64,000 nt of DNA, from positions 124,001 to 188,000 of the forward strand of contig JADLZK010001190.1 in assembly GCA_015847255.1 (NCBI GenBank), in the 5' to 3' direction. The notes under the pieces were generated by a model, which saw only the letters and a program-made list of their open reading frames with translations, was not told the origin of the DNA and ran no database searches. The stretch is from Hyparrhenia diplandra (lineage: Eukaryota; Streptophyta; Magnoliopsida; Poales; Poaceae). The translations under genes and the position numbers were made by a program. Each line of letters opens with the position of its first letter. The stretch's first letter is position 1. Positions 11,516-23,270 of this stretch are shown here, piece by piece.

Positions 11516-12885
11516 GGAATAGGTGAAGTAACGGTGATCCCTGCCCTCTCCCTGTCCTCCCTCTGACGACGCTCTACTCTGTGAGCGGAGGCTGCTGAGT
11601 ACGTGCAGGTAGCCATCATTGCCTTCATCCATGTAGCCATCTTCTTCTTGAAGGAGCTCCCACCCTTCCTGTCTCTGGCACGAGAGCTCTCAGGAACATC
11701 TGTAGGAGTGGGTGGTGAGTCCTCTCTGGCACATGCTGCATCTGCTGCTGCTGCTGCTGGAAGGATCTTCTCCATATTATGTACATGATGACCATCTGTC
11801 CTGGAGAATCTGAATCCTGTGACCCTCTCAATAACAAACATGATGTAGGGAGCATAGGGCAAGCTCTTTCTACCATCATCCATGTCCTCAGCTAGCTCGG
11901 TCCAAATGAAGCTGGGAATGTTGAATGGCTCACCATCAGGTGCCACTCCAGCTAGCAAGTTCTTCGCCCATCCATGCAGATTGGAGGGTGCTCCTGAGTT
12001 TGGGTAGATGGTGTTCCTGAAGAGATTGTTCAAGATGTAGTAGAAGCTGCTCAACCCCTTCACCAACCCATCAGCATCTCTGGGGTCCCTGTACATATAC
12101 CTGATCTCTGCAGGAGTGAGCTTCCTCTCATCATGGATCCTGGTGTACTGCCTGTGCTCACTGCCAAAACCAAGAATCCTGCTAAAAGTGACAAAGTCAA
12201 CAGAGTAGTGAGTGCCCTCTGTCATCCAATGCATAGTGTCACCATTCTCCAGATAGTAGGTGGCATGAAACTGTCCAAGGATCTCTGCATTCCAGTCATA
12301 CTGAAAGCCTATGAGATTCTTCAACTCATACTTCTCACATGCCCTGATGGCCCTGTTGATCTCAGGCTCACCCTTCTCCTTGAGAGCTTCCCAATCAATA
12401 TAGTGCATCGGTCTCACATTGGGTTCTCTCTTCTTCAGCACCACAGAGAGATAGAAATTTGAGTGGAATACATTCCAGAACCTGTAATCCACTCCAAGAT
12501 CCTTACTGACAACATATGGATTCTCTTTCCTAGCCTCAGTGCTCTTCTTGCCGCCGATTGGAGTAGTCAATCATCCTGTGTGCCCTTTCATCCTGGGGGT
12601 CTCGCCTTTGGCACCAACACGCTCAATGTAATCCACCATGTATGTGTCATCAAAGTCCTCAATCTCATCTGGAGTGGCAGGACATCCTCTGTCAGAAATC
12701 TTCTTCCCTTCAATCAATTCTCTTCTCATTTGCCTGTTCCTTTCTTGCTGCTCATCAGCTGTAGGAGGGCGTTGAGGGACTGGATTGCCCCTCCCCCTGC
12801 CTCTGCGAACTGCTCCCTTCTGTGGGGGTCCTCTCTTGACAGGCAGCTTGAAAGGTACATTGCCACTTCCTCCACCTTGCTCCAT
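11516..12885 (-). pseudogene. Element B accessory (env-position) ORF, stop-interrupted and truncated
   Basis: One frame runs from ATG at 12885 to the CACTA junction. It is broken only by a TGA at 12573-12571, after which the same frame continues. The first ~104 residues are Pro/Arg/Gly-rich and end in an acidic stretch (DEIEDFDDTYMVDYIERVG). The next ~350 contain FWNVFHSNFYLSVV, YDWNAEILGQFHATYY and HWMTEGTHYSVDFVTFSRIL, a pattern I associate with the plant-specific 'putative plant transposon protein' family common in grass retroelements. No signal peptide or transmembrane segment is visible, so 'env-like' refers only to position between pol and the 3' LTR. The C-terminus after 11516 is replaced by CACTA sequence. 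Function is unknown. Confidence 0.7.
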
Positions 12886-14089
12886 CTATGCATGCAAAGG
12901 AGTCATAAGCAACTGAAGATAGGTATTTGGGCAAATACATATGTCAAAGAATCACATATTGTAGTCAGCAAGGGTTGGTTTCATCAGCATACAATTCTCT
13001 TTGGAATCAGGCCCGAGCGGCGGTGCCTTCGCCCAGCGGCAGTGCCGCTCGAGATACTGTCGAAAAACCAAATTTTGCTCCCTGCAATATCTAGTTCTTT
13101 GCCATATATGTTTGTCCTCATAACCATAATCCAAAAACATGACTAAGAGATAATTTGATATGATTTCCCTCGGATTTTTAACATGAAAGCAAGGGTAGAT
13201 AGAAATTTCAATTTGTTTCTTGAATCCAGCTCATTTTAGAAGGATCTTGAGAAGCAAAATGACCTAATTTTGGTCATTTCACACCAAGAGCGGCACTGCC
13301 GCTTGGTGTTCATGGCACAACCATGAATGGGTGCTTCCAAAACCAATGAACTAGGTCAATTAAACAATTTCTACTACTCCTACACCTTCTATGCATCTCT
13401 TAATTTCATGAATCCGAGATCAAATCATTCAAATCGCATAGATCGGGGCGGTTAGGGTTCTCACCGTGGATTGAGGAGAAGAGAGAAGAGGCACCGTGGC
13501 TCCAAGCGGTGAGGGCAAAGACCGGGCAGCGTGGAGAGAGCCGGTGGCGCTACGGGCCGAGTCGCGGCATCGCCGAGGGGGCGGCGGTGCCTGGCGGCGC
13601 GACAGAAGAGGCGGCGGTGGCGCCACCCCGTCGCCTTCCCACGTGAGAGAGAGAGAGAGAGAGGACGAGAGAATGAGAGGAGAGAAAAGAGGGGCAGGGG
13701 GGCCCTGTGGTAGGTCCCACATTGGATCGGGCGGGGATGATTTTCAACCGAAAATCACCGGCGGCACCGGCCGCCGGGCTAAGCAAGCACCGCCGCTAGA
13801 CTAGAGCGATCATCGCCGCTCCCCCTCAATAGCGGGATTAACTTTGCTTCCTAAGTGACTCTCCTCATATGCTGATAGACATATGTGACCCAAATGTCAT
13901 GGCCGATCGGATCATCAATCAAAAAACAATGACCAAGTTATTTGAGTCTAGCTTTGAAAAATGTTTGAAAGACATAATGTAAACTTTTCAAAACCTTTTC
14001 CTACGCATACTAGTTCTCACAAACAGAGGCATGCAGATTTCAAGATAGGTTGCGAGAATCAAGTATATTTAGTTCACTACATAAAGCAC
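12886..14089 (-). other. Element B spacer between pol and the accessory ORF; possible spliced leader
   Basis: No coding domain. On the minus strand a pyrimidine-rich CT-repeat tract (13655-13620), a donor-like site at about 13466 (CACG followed by GTGAGAACC) and an acceptor-like AG at 12886, directly before the accessory ATG, suggest a leader exon and intron. This is inference from sequence shape only. An internal polypurine-like block, GAGGGGGAG, lies near 13821-13830 on the minus strand. GC palindromes occur near 13018-13053, 13290-13305 and 13763-13825. Confidence 0.4.
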
Positions 14090-14430
14090 AAAACCTTGTC
14101 TCGTCGAGAGGCTTAGTGAAGATATCGGCTAGTTGTTTTTGATTGCTCACATGGCGAAGTCGCGATATCTCCTTTTGATTCGTGGTCTCTCAAGAAGAGA
14201 TGACGGATGTCTATGTGTTTTGTTCTAGAGTGTGCTTTAGGGTTATTTGCGAGTTTGATGGCACTCTCGTTGTCACAAAGAAGAGGTATCTTTGTGAAAT
14301 GACATCCGAAATCCTTTAAGGTTTGCTTCATCCAAAGTAGTTGAGCACAACAAGCGCCGGCCGCAACATACTCGGCCTCGGCGGTGGATAGGGCTACACA
14401 ATTTTGCTTCTTAGAGCTCCAAGACACCAA
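14090..14430 (-). pseudogene. Element B RNase H domain
   Basis: The sequence reads SWSSKKQNCVALSTAEAEYV, then LCDNESAIKLANNPKAHSRT and KHIDIRHLFLRDH, the hallmark Copia RNase H motifs with acidic catalytic residues in AEAEY and CDN. The expected continuation (QLADIFTKPL) is present in a different frame near 14125-14095, so there is a frameshift after the RDH motif. RNase H removes the RNA strand during reverse transcription. Confidence 0.85.
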
Positions 14431-15984
14431 GGACCGCCCAAGGAATTGACACGCCCCCCGAGGTGCTTTTTTTCGATCGCTTTACAACAGAGCATAATCG
14501 AATCTGAATAGCCAAGTAGATTGAACTTAGAACCCTTGGGATACCACAAGCCAAGGTTTGGTGTGTGAACTAGATATCTCAAGATTCTCTTAACCGCCAC
14601 ATTGTGACATTCCTTTTTATTAGCTTGAAATCTAGCACACATGCACACACTAAGCATAATATCGGGCCTAGATGCACAAAGATAAAGAAGAGAGCCGATC
14701 ATGGAACGATATACCTTTATGTCGACGGCTGCCCCTTCTTCATCAAGATCAAGATGTCCATTACTCGGCATTGGAGTCTTGATTGGCTTAGCCTTAGCCA
14801 TATCAAACTTCTTCAACATGTCTTGGGTGTACTTGGATTGACTCACAAACGTCCCTTCCTTCATTTGTTTGACTTGAAAGCCCGGGGAAGAACTTGAGCT
14901 CACCCATCATGGACATCTCAAACCTCTTTGTCATAGTCCTACTAAATTGCTCAACATACACATGGTTAGAGCTACCAAATATTATGTCATCGACATATAA
15001 TTGGCACATAAAGATATCACCATTAACTTTATGTGTAAAGAGAGTAGGGTCGGCCTTTCCTATGACAAAACCTTGTTTGAGCAAGAACTCCTTAAGGCAT
15101 TCATACCATGCTCTTGGTGCTTGCTTAAGCCCATAGAGCGCCTTACGAAGTTTGTAAACATGGTTAGGATACTTGGGGTCTTCAAAACCCGGTGGTTGCT
15201 CAACGTATACTTCCTCTTGCAAAGGGCCATTGAGAAATGCACTCTTGACATCCATTTGATATAGCTTGAAGTCATGATGGGCAGCAAATGCTAGAAGAAT
15301 GCGAATTGCTTCTAGTCTTACCACCGGTGCATAAGTCTCATCAAAGTCCAAGCCCTCTACTTGAGTGAAGCCTTGAGCCACCAATCTTGCTTTGTTTCTT
15401 GTAACCCGACCATCTTCATCTTGCTTGTTGCGAAAGACCCATTTTGTGCCAATGATGTTTGTCTTTGGTCTTTCCACCAAGTCCCAAACTTGGTTTCTCT
15501 TGAAGTTGTTGAGTTCTTCTTGCATGGCTAGCAACCAATCGGCATCCTTGAGAGCATCTTCTACCTTGGTAGGTTCCAAAGAAGAAACAAAGGAGTAATG
15601 TTCACAAAATGCAGCAAGATGTGATCGAGTAGTTACTCCCTTTCGAAGACTCCCAAGAATGTTTTCAACGGGATGATCCCGTTGGACGGTTTGTCGTAGC
15701 CATGGATGATCAACTCCATCATCTTCAACTTCTTCTTCATAATCCTCATCAGCCTCAAGTATAGGAGCAAGATCAAGTGCTCTAACCGGTGATGTAGGTG
15801 TTGGAGTAGGTCTTCTGCCGAGGTGGAGGGAGCGGTGATGTAGGTGTTGGAGTAGGTGCTGCTGAGGTGGAGGGAGCGGCACTGCCGCTCCTAGGAGCGG
15901 CACCGCCGCTCTGCTGAATTTCAGCAGGCGTGGGCTGCCCCTGTCATCATCGAGCACGTCGGCCGGAAATTGGTGCAGCAGCAT
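14394..15984 (-). pseudogene. Element B Copia reverse transcriptase
   Basis: The main frame (15984-14803) carries WDLVERPKTNIIGTKWVF, KARLVAQGFTQVEGLDFDET, QMDVKSAFLNG, LRKALYGLKQAPRAWY and the catalytic motif LYVDDIIFGS (YVDD). A second frame (14903-14394) continues with the connection region (DMLKKFDM, YRSMIGSLLYLCASRPDI), so a frameshift lies near 14850-14890. The first ~70 residues of the main frame come from the integrase-RT linker, where two GC palindromes (15874-15911) encode an AAVPL repeat. The enzyme would copy the element RNA into cDNA using the initiator methionine tRNA primer. Confidence 0.93.
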
Positions 15985-17408
15985 CCTGGTGATCCTCCTC
16001 GTTCTTTGGCTTCATCTTCTTGTGGCCGAATGTCGCCAATAGCCAATTGCTTGATAGCTTCACAAGGTGGATCTTCCTTTCCTACAACACTTTGATCAAC
16101 TTGCTCTACTTGAGAGCCATTAGATTCATCAAATGTCACATCTATTGTGACTTCAACCCTACCGGTGGTTTTGTTGAAGACACGATAGGCATGCTCATTT
16201 GATCCATAACCAAGAAGAAAACCCTCATCAACTTTAGGAGCAAACTTAGAGGTTCGGGGCCTTTTGTTAAGAATGAAACACTTGCACCCAAACACCCTAA
16301 AGTAAGATACCTTTGGTTTGTTACCGGTTAGTAGCTCATATGAGGTCTTCTTGAGTTTCTTGTGGAGGTAGAGACGGTTGATTGCATGACAAGCGGTGTT
16401 GATTGCTTCACACCAAAAGATGTCCGAAGTCTTGTATTCATCTAGCATTGTTCTTGCCATGTCAATGAGTGTTCTATTCTTCCTCTCTACTACTCCATTT
16501 TGTTGAGGGGTGTATGGAACCGAAAACTCATGTTTGATGCCCTCTTCATCTAGAAATTCTTTAACTTGGGTGTTCTTGAATTCACTTCCATTGTCACTTC
16601 TTACTTTCTTGATTGGAAGCTCGAATTCTCTTTGAGCCCTTCTGATGAAGGTTTTCACCTTCTCTTGTACACGGTACTTATCAAAGACAAAGAAAACCCA
16701 AGTGAAGCGGGAATAATCATCAACAATGACACATCCATACTTATTACCCCCGATGCTAAGGTAGGCGGTCGGTCCAAAGAGATCCATGTGAATCAACTCC
16801 AAAGGTTGAGTAGTGGTCATGATGCTCTTTGGTGGGTGAGGTACACCTACTTGCTTTCCGGCTTGGCAAGCGTTACAAATCCTGTCTTTGTCAAAATCAA
16901 CATTTGTTAGTCCAATGATGTGGTTGTCCTTTTGTAGTTTGGCCAAGTTCCTCATCCCAACATGTGCTAGTCGGCGATGCCATAACCAACCCATGCTAGA
17001 TTTTGCCATAAGGCAAGTTTCAAGCTTAGTCTCACTTTTGTTGAAATCAACTAAGTAGAGCTTATTCTTGAGCTTGCCTGTAAAGACAATAGAGGAATCC
17101 TCCCTACTAAAGACTTCCACACCAACATCCGTAAAGAGACAATTGTAGCCTTTCCCACACAATTGTGAAACCGACAACAAATTGTATCCTACGGATTCAA
17201 CATGTAAGACATCGGATATAGAATGATCAGCCGTAATAGCAATTTTACCAAGTCCCATCACACCTCCCTTGGAGTCATCTCCAAACCGTATGTTGTCACT
17301 TGTATCAGCATTGGGAGAGTATGATGAAAACATACTCCTTTCTCCGATCATATGATTTGTACATCCACTATCAAGCACCCAACTTGATCCACCGGAGGGA
17401 GTATGCAC
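15921..17408 (-). pseudogene. Element B protease end and integrase
   Basis: A long open frame of about 495 codons. It starts with the aspartic protease motif WVLDSGCTNHMIG, then the GAG-pre-integrase zinc region (WHRRLAHVGMRNLAKL, with CNACQAGKQ), then the integrase core: MDLFGP (first catalytic D), VIVDDYSRFTWVFF, VRSDNGSEFKN (second D) and PQQNGVVERKNRTL (E). The DDE triad is complete. The C-terminal part (ELLTGNKPKVSYFRVFGCKC) matches the Copia integrase end. Upstream protease sequence and the link to gag lie in other frames. The integrase would insert cDNA into the chromosome. Confidence 0.93.
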
Positions 17409-20392
17409 GCAAAAACAGATTAGTTCACAAGTTTAGGCCCCCAAGCTCCTTGGGACCTTTCATATTAGTCATAAGAATTTTGGGAACCCAAATTGAAGTG
17501 TGCAAATAAATATTTCTGTCCTTGCCAACATATTTGGCATAAACCTCCCCCTTCTTTGTTGTTCTTCAAGACAAAGCAAGGACTCAAGCTTTGTCTTGTG
17601 GATTGAGTCTTGGGATGGTATGCAAACCTATTTGGGTTGGCCCAAATTGTTTTTCTACATACGCACAACCCGCTTTTGCTCGAGTGACCTTCTTGATGGG
17701 CTGTTTTCCGGGACGGGGAGGTCGATCAATGGCCTTCCCTTTCTTAGGGGCAGCCAGACGCCGCTCTTCCTAGCGCAAGCTTGCCGCTTCGGCGGTGTCT
17801 TGCTTCGGAGGCTGGCGAGGTGCGGCTGTCTGTGCAGGCATGCATGTCGTACTCGATCTTGCCTTCGGCGGTCTTTGCTCGGATCTGGCGAGGTGCGGTT
17901 TCTGCAATGCGTGCATATGCGTACTCATCTTCCCTTTGCTCCGCAGTGGACACATTCATAGCCATTTACTATTTTTTACGCCATTTGTCTTGTCTCCTAC
18001 GGTGTGACCTAGCCCATCCTTGATTCTAGGATTTCTTCCATCAATGTATTGTACCTTCTTTGGTTGAGTCTCTTTGCCACTCTCGGTTTTCTTGACATGT
18101 TGTTTTTCTTTTCCAACCAAAGTGTTGAGCCTAGCAATCTCCTTCTTCATTGCTTCCATGTTTGCAAGGTTTGTGGCATGACTCTTCAAGTCTAGATTGA
18201 AACATTTACCACATCCATTGCTTGTGGAGGGAGTAGAGTTGTTCTTTGTGGATGAGAGATGTGAGTTGCTCTCCCAAAGAAGACTATATTGACTCTCAAG
18301 TTCTTTTTGTGCTTTTCTTGTAAGTCACAATACTTTTTATTGAGAGTAATAGTAGCTTTCTTTGTAAGAGCATGGTCCTCTTTTTTTCTTTTACAAGTTT
18401 CTTTTTGTAAAGAGGCCACCTCACTTCTTTCAAACACAAGAGCGTCTTTGTTGTCAACATAGAGTTTCTCAAGTCTAGTGAGTTCACTTTCTCTAGTTTC
18501 CAACTCGGCTTGGACACTCTCTAAATCCTCCAATATCTTAGTGATAAATATTTTGGTCTTTGGATCTAGATTCTTGGTCAAGGCATCATACTCTTCATCA
18601 CTAGACCCATCATCACTTGAGCTATCACTAAGTTCACTAGATTCATCACTAAGGGTTGGAGAGGCTTTAGTTTTGGAAAGTACCTTCTCACGCTTTGCCA
18701 TAAGACAAATGTGAGGGGAGCCATCTTCATCATCATCGGACATGTTTGAGAAAAGCCTTGGTGTGGAGGTTGACTCTTGTCTAGCAAATGTTGCCATCTT
18801 CACATCCTCCTCACTTGACTCTTTGGTTGAGTCCCACTCATGCCCAATGTGTGCTTCTCCCATGTTCTTTCCCTTTCTCTTGTAATCTTGCCCCTTGTCA
18901 TTGTTGGGGTTGTCCTTCTTGTACTTGTTGTTTTTGTTCTCATGTGGACAATCCGCAACAAAGTGCTCGGTGCTTCCACAATTGTAGCATGTTCTCTTCT
19001 TCTTGTTTGGAAACTTCCTTTGCACCATCTTGTATCCATTCCTCTTCATGAATTTGTGATATTTCTTGATGAATAACGCCATATCATCAATGTTGACACC
19101 TTCCTCATCATCATCATCACTTGAAGAGGAGGTAGAATCAATGTGTTCTTGCATTTTCTTCATTTCTTTGGCTTGACTTGAGGTTGATTGCTTGCTGCCC
19201 TTGCTCTTGTTGGAGGTGCTTGGCTTGCTAGACTTGCTTGCTTTGAGAGCAACATCCTTAACCTTGATTCCATCCAACTTGGCTTGCAACTCACCAAGTT
19301 TCTTCCTCTCATTTGCCTCTTCCCTTTGCATGTCAAAGGTGAGCAATCTTCAAGCACATCATTAGGGTGAAGTGCTCAAACTTCTTCTTGTCTCTTATCA
19401 AGGTGACTACGGTCTCATTTCTAGGTGCATAAGCTTCTAGCAGCATAACCTTCACCACCTTGTGATCATCAAGCTCTTCATCTCCATGTCCTCTAATCTT
19501 TCCAACTAGAACCATCAACCAGTCAAACATCTCTTGAGCACCTTCACCATCAACTATCACAAACCGGTTGAGCTTTGCCTTCAACAAGTCAATCTTTGCC
19601 TTTCTAACTTTGTCAACCCCTTCATGTGCAAGGATCAAGGTGTCCCAAATCTTCTTTGCCACATTCACATTCATCACCCTATTATACTCATTTCCATTGA
19701 GGTGGGCTGCCATCATCTCTTCATTTGTAGGAGACTTGGGGTTCATTGGAGGCTCATATCCCCTACACACAATGTCCCAAAGACCGGGGTGAATGCCATT
19801 AAGATAAGCACTCATTAAATGTTTCCACTTGGCATAGTTTGTCCCATCAAAATGAGGCAACTTCCCCGCGGGAACATTTATGAATGACTTTCTATCACGG
19901 TTAGAGAAGAGAGAATCGTAGTTAAAGGATATAGCGGCAAATTTGTTGTTGTTTTGCTGCTGCCCTCATCCTTTTTCTTCTCATTCTTCTTGCTCTTTGG
20001 CACATATGACACGTCATCGTCACCATCTTCGAACTACTTGATAGCTCACTTGATTGAGCTTCAAGTTCCACCACTTTCTTGCTTCTTTCTTCTCTTCTCT
20101 TGAGTCTTTCTTCTCTTATTATTTTTTCTTTTATCTTTTCTTTTGAGCTTCTCGATGAGCTGCATGCTTGCATCTTCTTCTTGCTTCTTGGCTTTCTCAC
20201 GTTCGGCCCTTCTTGCTTCCTTGGCGGCTTTCTTCTCTTTTTTTTTTTTTTCCTCGCTTCCCTCCTCTCCGAATCGGTGGTTGCCGAGAGAGAGGATGAG
20301 GAGGAGAGCTCATTCTTTGGAATTTGTAGGCTTGGCGTGAATGCCTTCGGCTCCGCCTTGGTTTTGAACCACCTCCGGTATCCATACTTCAC
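17409..20392 (-). pseudogene. Element B gag
   Basis: Gag is spread over several frames. Near 19930-19860 the start contains NRDRKSFINVPAGKLPHFDG, followed at 19860-19333 by TNYAKWKHLMSAYLNGIHPG, the usual Copia gag opening. Frame 19346-18192 carries a Ser/Lys-rich segment, the zinc knuckle CYNCGSTEHFVADC and a coiled-coil-like stretch (ESELTRLEKLYVDNKDALVF). Frame 18189-17956 looks like the gag-pro linker. A basic, low-complexity frame (20392-19922) precedes gag. Gag would form the virus-like particle and bind RNA. Frameshifts separate the parts. Confidence 0.85.
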
Positions 20393-20420
20393 GCGGTGAA
20401 GCGCTTAATGAAGTAAACAA

Positions 20421-20431
20421 GCTCGATACCA
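20421..20431 (-). other. Element B primer binding site
   Basis: Just inside the 5' LTR the minus strand reads TGGTATCGAGC, close to the TGGTATCAGAGC complement of initiator tRNA-Met used by most plant Copia elements. A CAG-to-CG change separates it from the consensus. Confidence 0.8.
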
Positions 20432-20433
20432 CT

Positions 20434-20663
20434 TGTAGGATCGTTTGGACACAGAGGGGGGTGAATAGGTCTGTTTCAAAACCAACTCGAAATCGATCGG
20501 ATCAACGGCACCGCCGCTCGGGCCAGCGGCACCTTGCCGCTCCAAGCGGCACTACCGCTCCCCAAGCGACAACTGCCGCACTTTTGCAGAGGAGTTATGC
20601 CCACGGTCCAAAATCTACCCAACGAAATTTAGATCGGTTAAGTTCCTTAGCTTCCCGGAAGGG
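20434..20663 (-). repeat. Element B 5' LTR, part on the left of element C
   Basis: It matches 7804-8035. It ends at AAGGG (20659-20663), the target duplication of element C; the LTR resumes at 29520. Confidence 0.9.
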
Positions 20664-22359
20664 TGTTGGCATTTCTTAACACAATCAAAGGAAATAGGTA
20701 TAAAACCCATCCCCAATAAAAGCGTCGAGAAATGCGCCGACATTCCCAAGTAAACCACCATGTCGGTGATCTGAAATGGAACTGTCAGCGGGATAGATCT
20801 TGCCATCTTAGATATTCATCCGCAAAGCGCATGGATCTATTATTGTAGCATTTCACCCGGAAGTATTGAGTGGTATCGTTATTTATATTTTCCCAAAGGA
20901 AGGCATGTGATTAATAAATTAGCATGGCATCCGAATAGAGGAACATGTGTTTGCTTAGACCAAAATGTTCATAATGGTGGTAAGCAATAATGGTTCATGG
21001 ATAGTGTGACACACACTTAAGAATCCACCACAAAAAGGATAAAGAAAATAGATAAAGAATAAATGAATAAATGAATAACCTAATGGAGTAGCACTAATGT
21101 ATCTAGTCATGGCCATACAAATGAATAGTTAGGATCATATGCAAACTGATTTAATCGTGGTTAGGTCTAGGATAACAGGGAGACTCCCGGGTGCCATACG
21201 GCCCAATAGAAGCATTTACGAACTCCTACAGCACAGGCGAACGTGGAGGGATTTCAAGGGACGGTCAAGGCTTGTCACGACCAAGCCGCCTACCCCCTCA
21301 ACCGTGGCATGCACTCATATTCGCAGTGTCGTAATACAGGGCACCATGCCGCATATTAGAGCACTACTCTTGTCCCCCGGGATCCCCACTCGTCGAATGG
21401 ACGGACTAGAACAAGAGCAAACCCGAAGGAACAACGAACCGTTATCCCACCTCTAATCAAGTTAGGCATATGATGATCGATGATGAACTGTAATGAACAT
21501 GTCAAGATTATGATATGTAAACTATATGCTAGTTCATATACCAACACAAGAACATGAACAAAACTATACTCTAGTTCATAAGTTAGGCCAAGAACATAAA
21601 TATAAGACTTGCAAATAGAAGAATGCTCCATAGAGTAGATGTATTACCAAAGCACTTTCTTCTAGGAGACAAGCCCTCCTTGTAGCTCTTCTACTCCAAG
21701 TGTTAACTAAGAAAGAATAAAGAAGAAGAAAGAAGAAGAAAGAAGAAGTAGAAGAAGAGAGAGAGGTAGAGGTGGTAGAGAGAGAAATTGCGGTTTCTTT
21801 GGACTCCAAGTGGTGTGTGTTGAGAGAGGGAGAGAGGGGGCCTACTTATACACTTGGAGGAGGGGCCTAAATGCTAAAATACACCAAAACCGACCTGGAA
21901 AACCTTCCTTCTGTGCGCAAACCGACCAACTAAGGGCGGGAAACCCCGTTTGGAAGGTGCACGAACCGCCTCCCCGAGGCTGGGCCGAAACCGCCTCAGG
22001 GAGGGTGCGGCCGCACCATCTGTGCTTGTAGCACACCCCCGGGCTCGGCTTTGGCCCGGTCTTGTGGGGTGTCGTCTTTCGCCACGAAAAGTTATGGGCC
22101 GGGCTTTGCTTTCGCCCGCATTTGATGTTTTGGGTCGATTTGCTCTTGGGCTTGGATTTTGCAATAATGCGCTTTTCCTAAGGCGTATTTTTTGGTCGAT
22201 TTTTTCACTTGCTTTTATTATAAATCTGCAAAATAAAATACAAGGCACTACAAGTGGAATTTATTAGTGGTAAATGCATATGAGTATAAAAGGTTTAATT
22301 TTACTCCCTTTTATGGTAGTAAGTTGTGGGGAAAAATATGTCGTTGGTTACCGTCAACA
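20664..22359 (-). repeat. Element C 3' LTR
   Basis: It pairs with 27812-29514. It contains an AAG-rich purine stretch (about 21720-21785) and, on the minus strand, a TATA-like box upstream of it, by analogy with the element A LTR layout. Confidence 0.9.
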
Positions 22360-22375
22360 AACTCCCCCCAAGCTT
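22360..22375 (-). other. Element C polypurine tract
   Basis: On the minus strand the sequence reads AGCTTGGGGGGAGTT directly before the 3' LTR. Confidence 0.8.
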
Positions 22376-22697
22376 ACCCTTTGCGCGTCCTCGCAAAGCA
22401 AAAGAGATAAGTACTTGGTTGTTGATCAGGAGTTGCTACTATGCCGATTCACGTTTTACAAGTGCCGGGGTTATAATAAGATTTTCTACTATAGTTTGAA
22501 TAAAATGGTACATCTTTTTCCCCACCCTTTATTACCTTTCATCGTAGCGGGGCTTTCCGGCTTTTCTCAAAGCCTTGGGCGGTTGCTAGATAGAACGGTT
22601 ATAATGAGAGGTGCTTATCATTCATCCTTTTGATCAACTTTTTATCCGGGATTTTATTTAGATAATATTTTTTTTCGAGAAAGCATGGGCTTTATTG

Positions 22698-22745
<48 letters not shown>

Positions 22746-23270
22746 GAGAGGTAGGCTCTGCTCGCCCTAGACTTTTGTCTTTTATTTCCTCTCTTTTCTC
22801 TTTTTTTTTTAGAGATGTGGGCTCTACTCGCCCTCGGACATTTGTCCATTTTTCATCTCATTTTCATATTTTTTTTTAGCATAGCCCAAAAAACATTTCT
22901 TTTTTTAAAGCTTAGATTCCCGGATGTCAAGTTTTCTTTTGACGAAGTCATAGCAAATCCATTTGTACCATATCATATTTGGCAACAACTTATACTAGAT
23001 AGAGCATATGCAACCCACATGAATCGTGCTTTTTTTCGGGATGAGTTTTAGAATTAGCCACTAAACCCAAACTTTAGAGAACTTCGAATTATAAACTAGG
23101 CATGAGGCAAAGCATAAGACAGAGCAACTATTCATCATTTCAACAAGGGACTAAGACTAAACATTTTTATAGCTCATATATATAAGCATTAAGGCACAAA
23201 GAAGAGCTACTTATTCTATTTTTGGATTTTTTTATTTTTTTTTTTTTTTTTAGTTTTAGTTTTTTTTTTT
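22376..23270 (-). other. Element C non-coding 3' region
   Basis: No coding domain. It contains a TA dinucleotide microsatellite (about 22700-22741), two T-rich blocks flanking copies of a segment about 75 bp apart (GCTCTACTCGCCCT type, near 22757 and 22826), and long T runs near 23230-23280. Similar A-rich blocks with a related motif occur on the other strand in element A (53757-53955). Confidence 0.5.

Noticed and set aside
12463..13146. 227-codon open frame on the plus strand
   Set aside because: It lies antisense to the element B accessory ORF and leader, shows no domain, and is best read as a shadow frame.
22700..22741. TA repeat as a regulatory or origin-like element
   Set aside because: A plain dinucleotide microsatellite inside the non-coding 3' region of element C.
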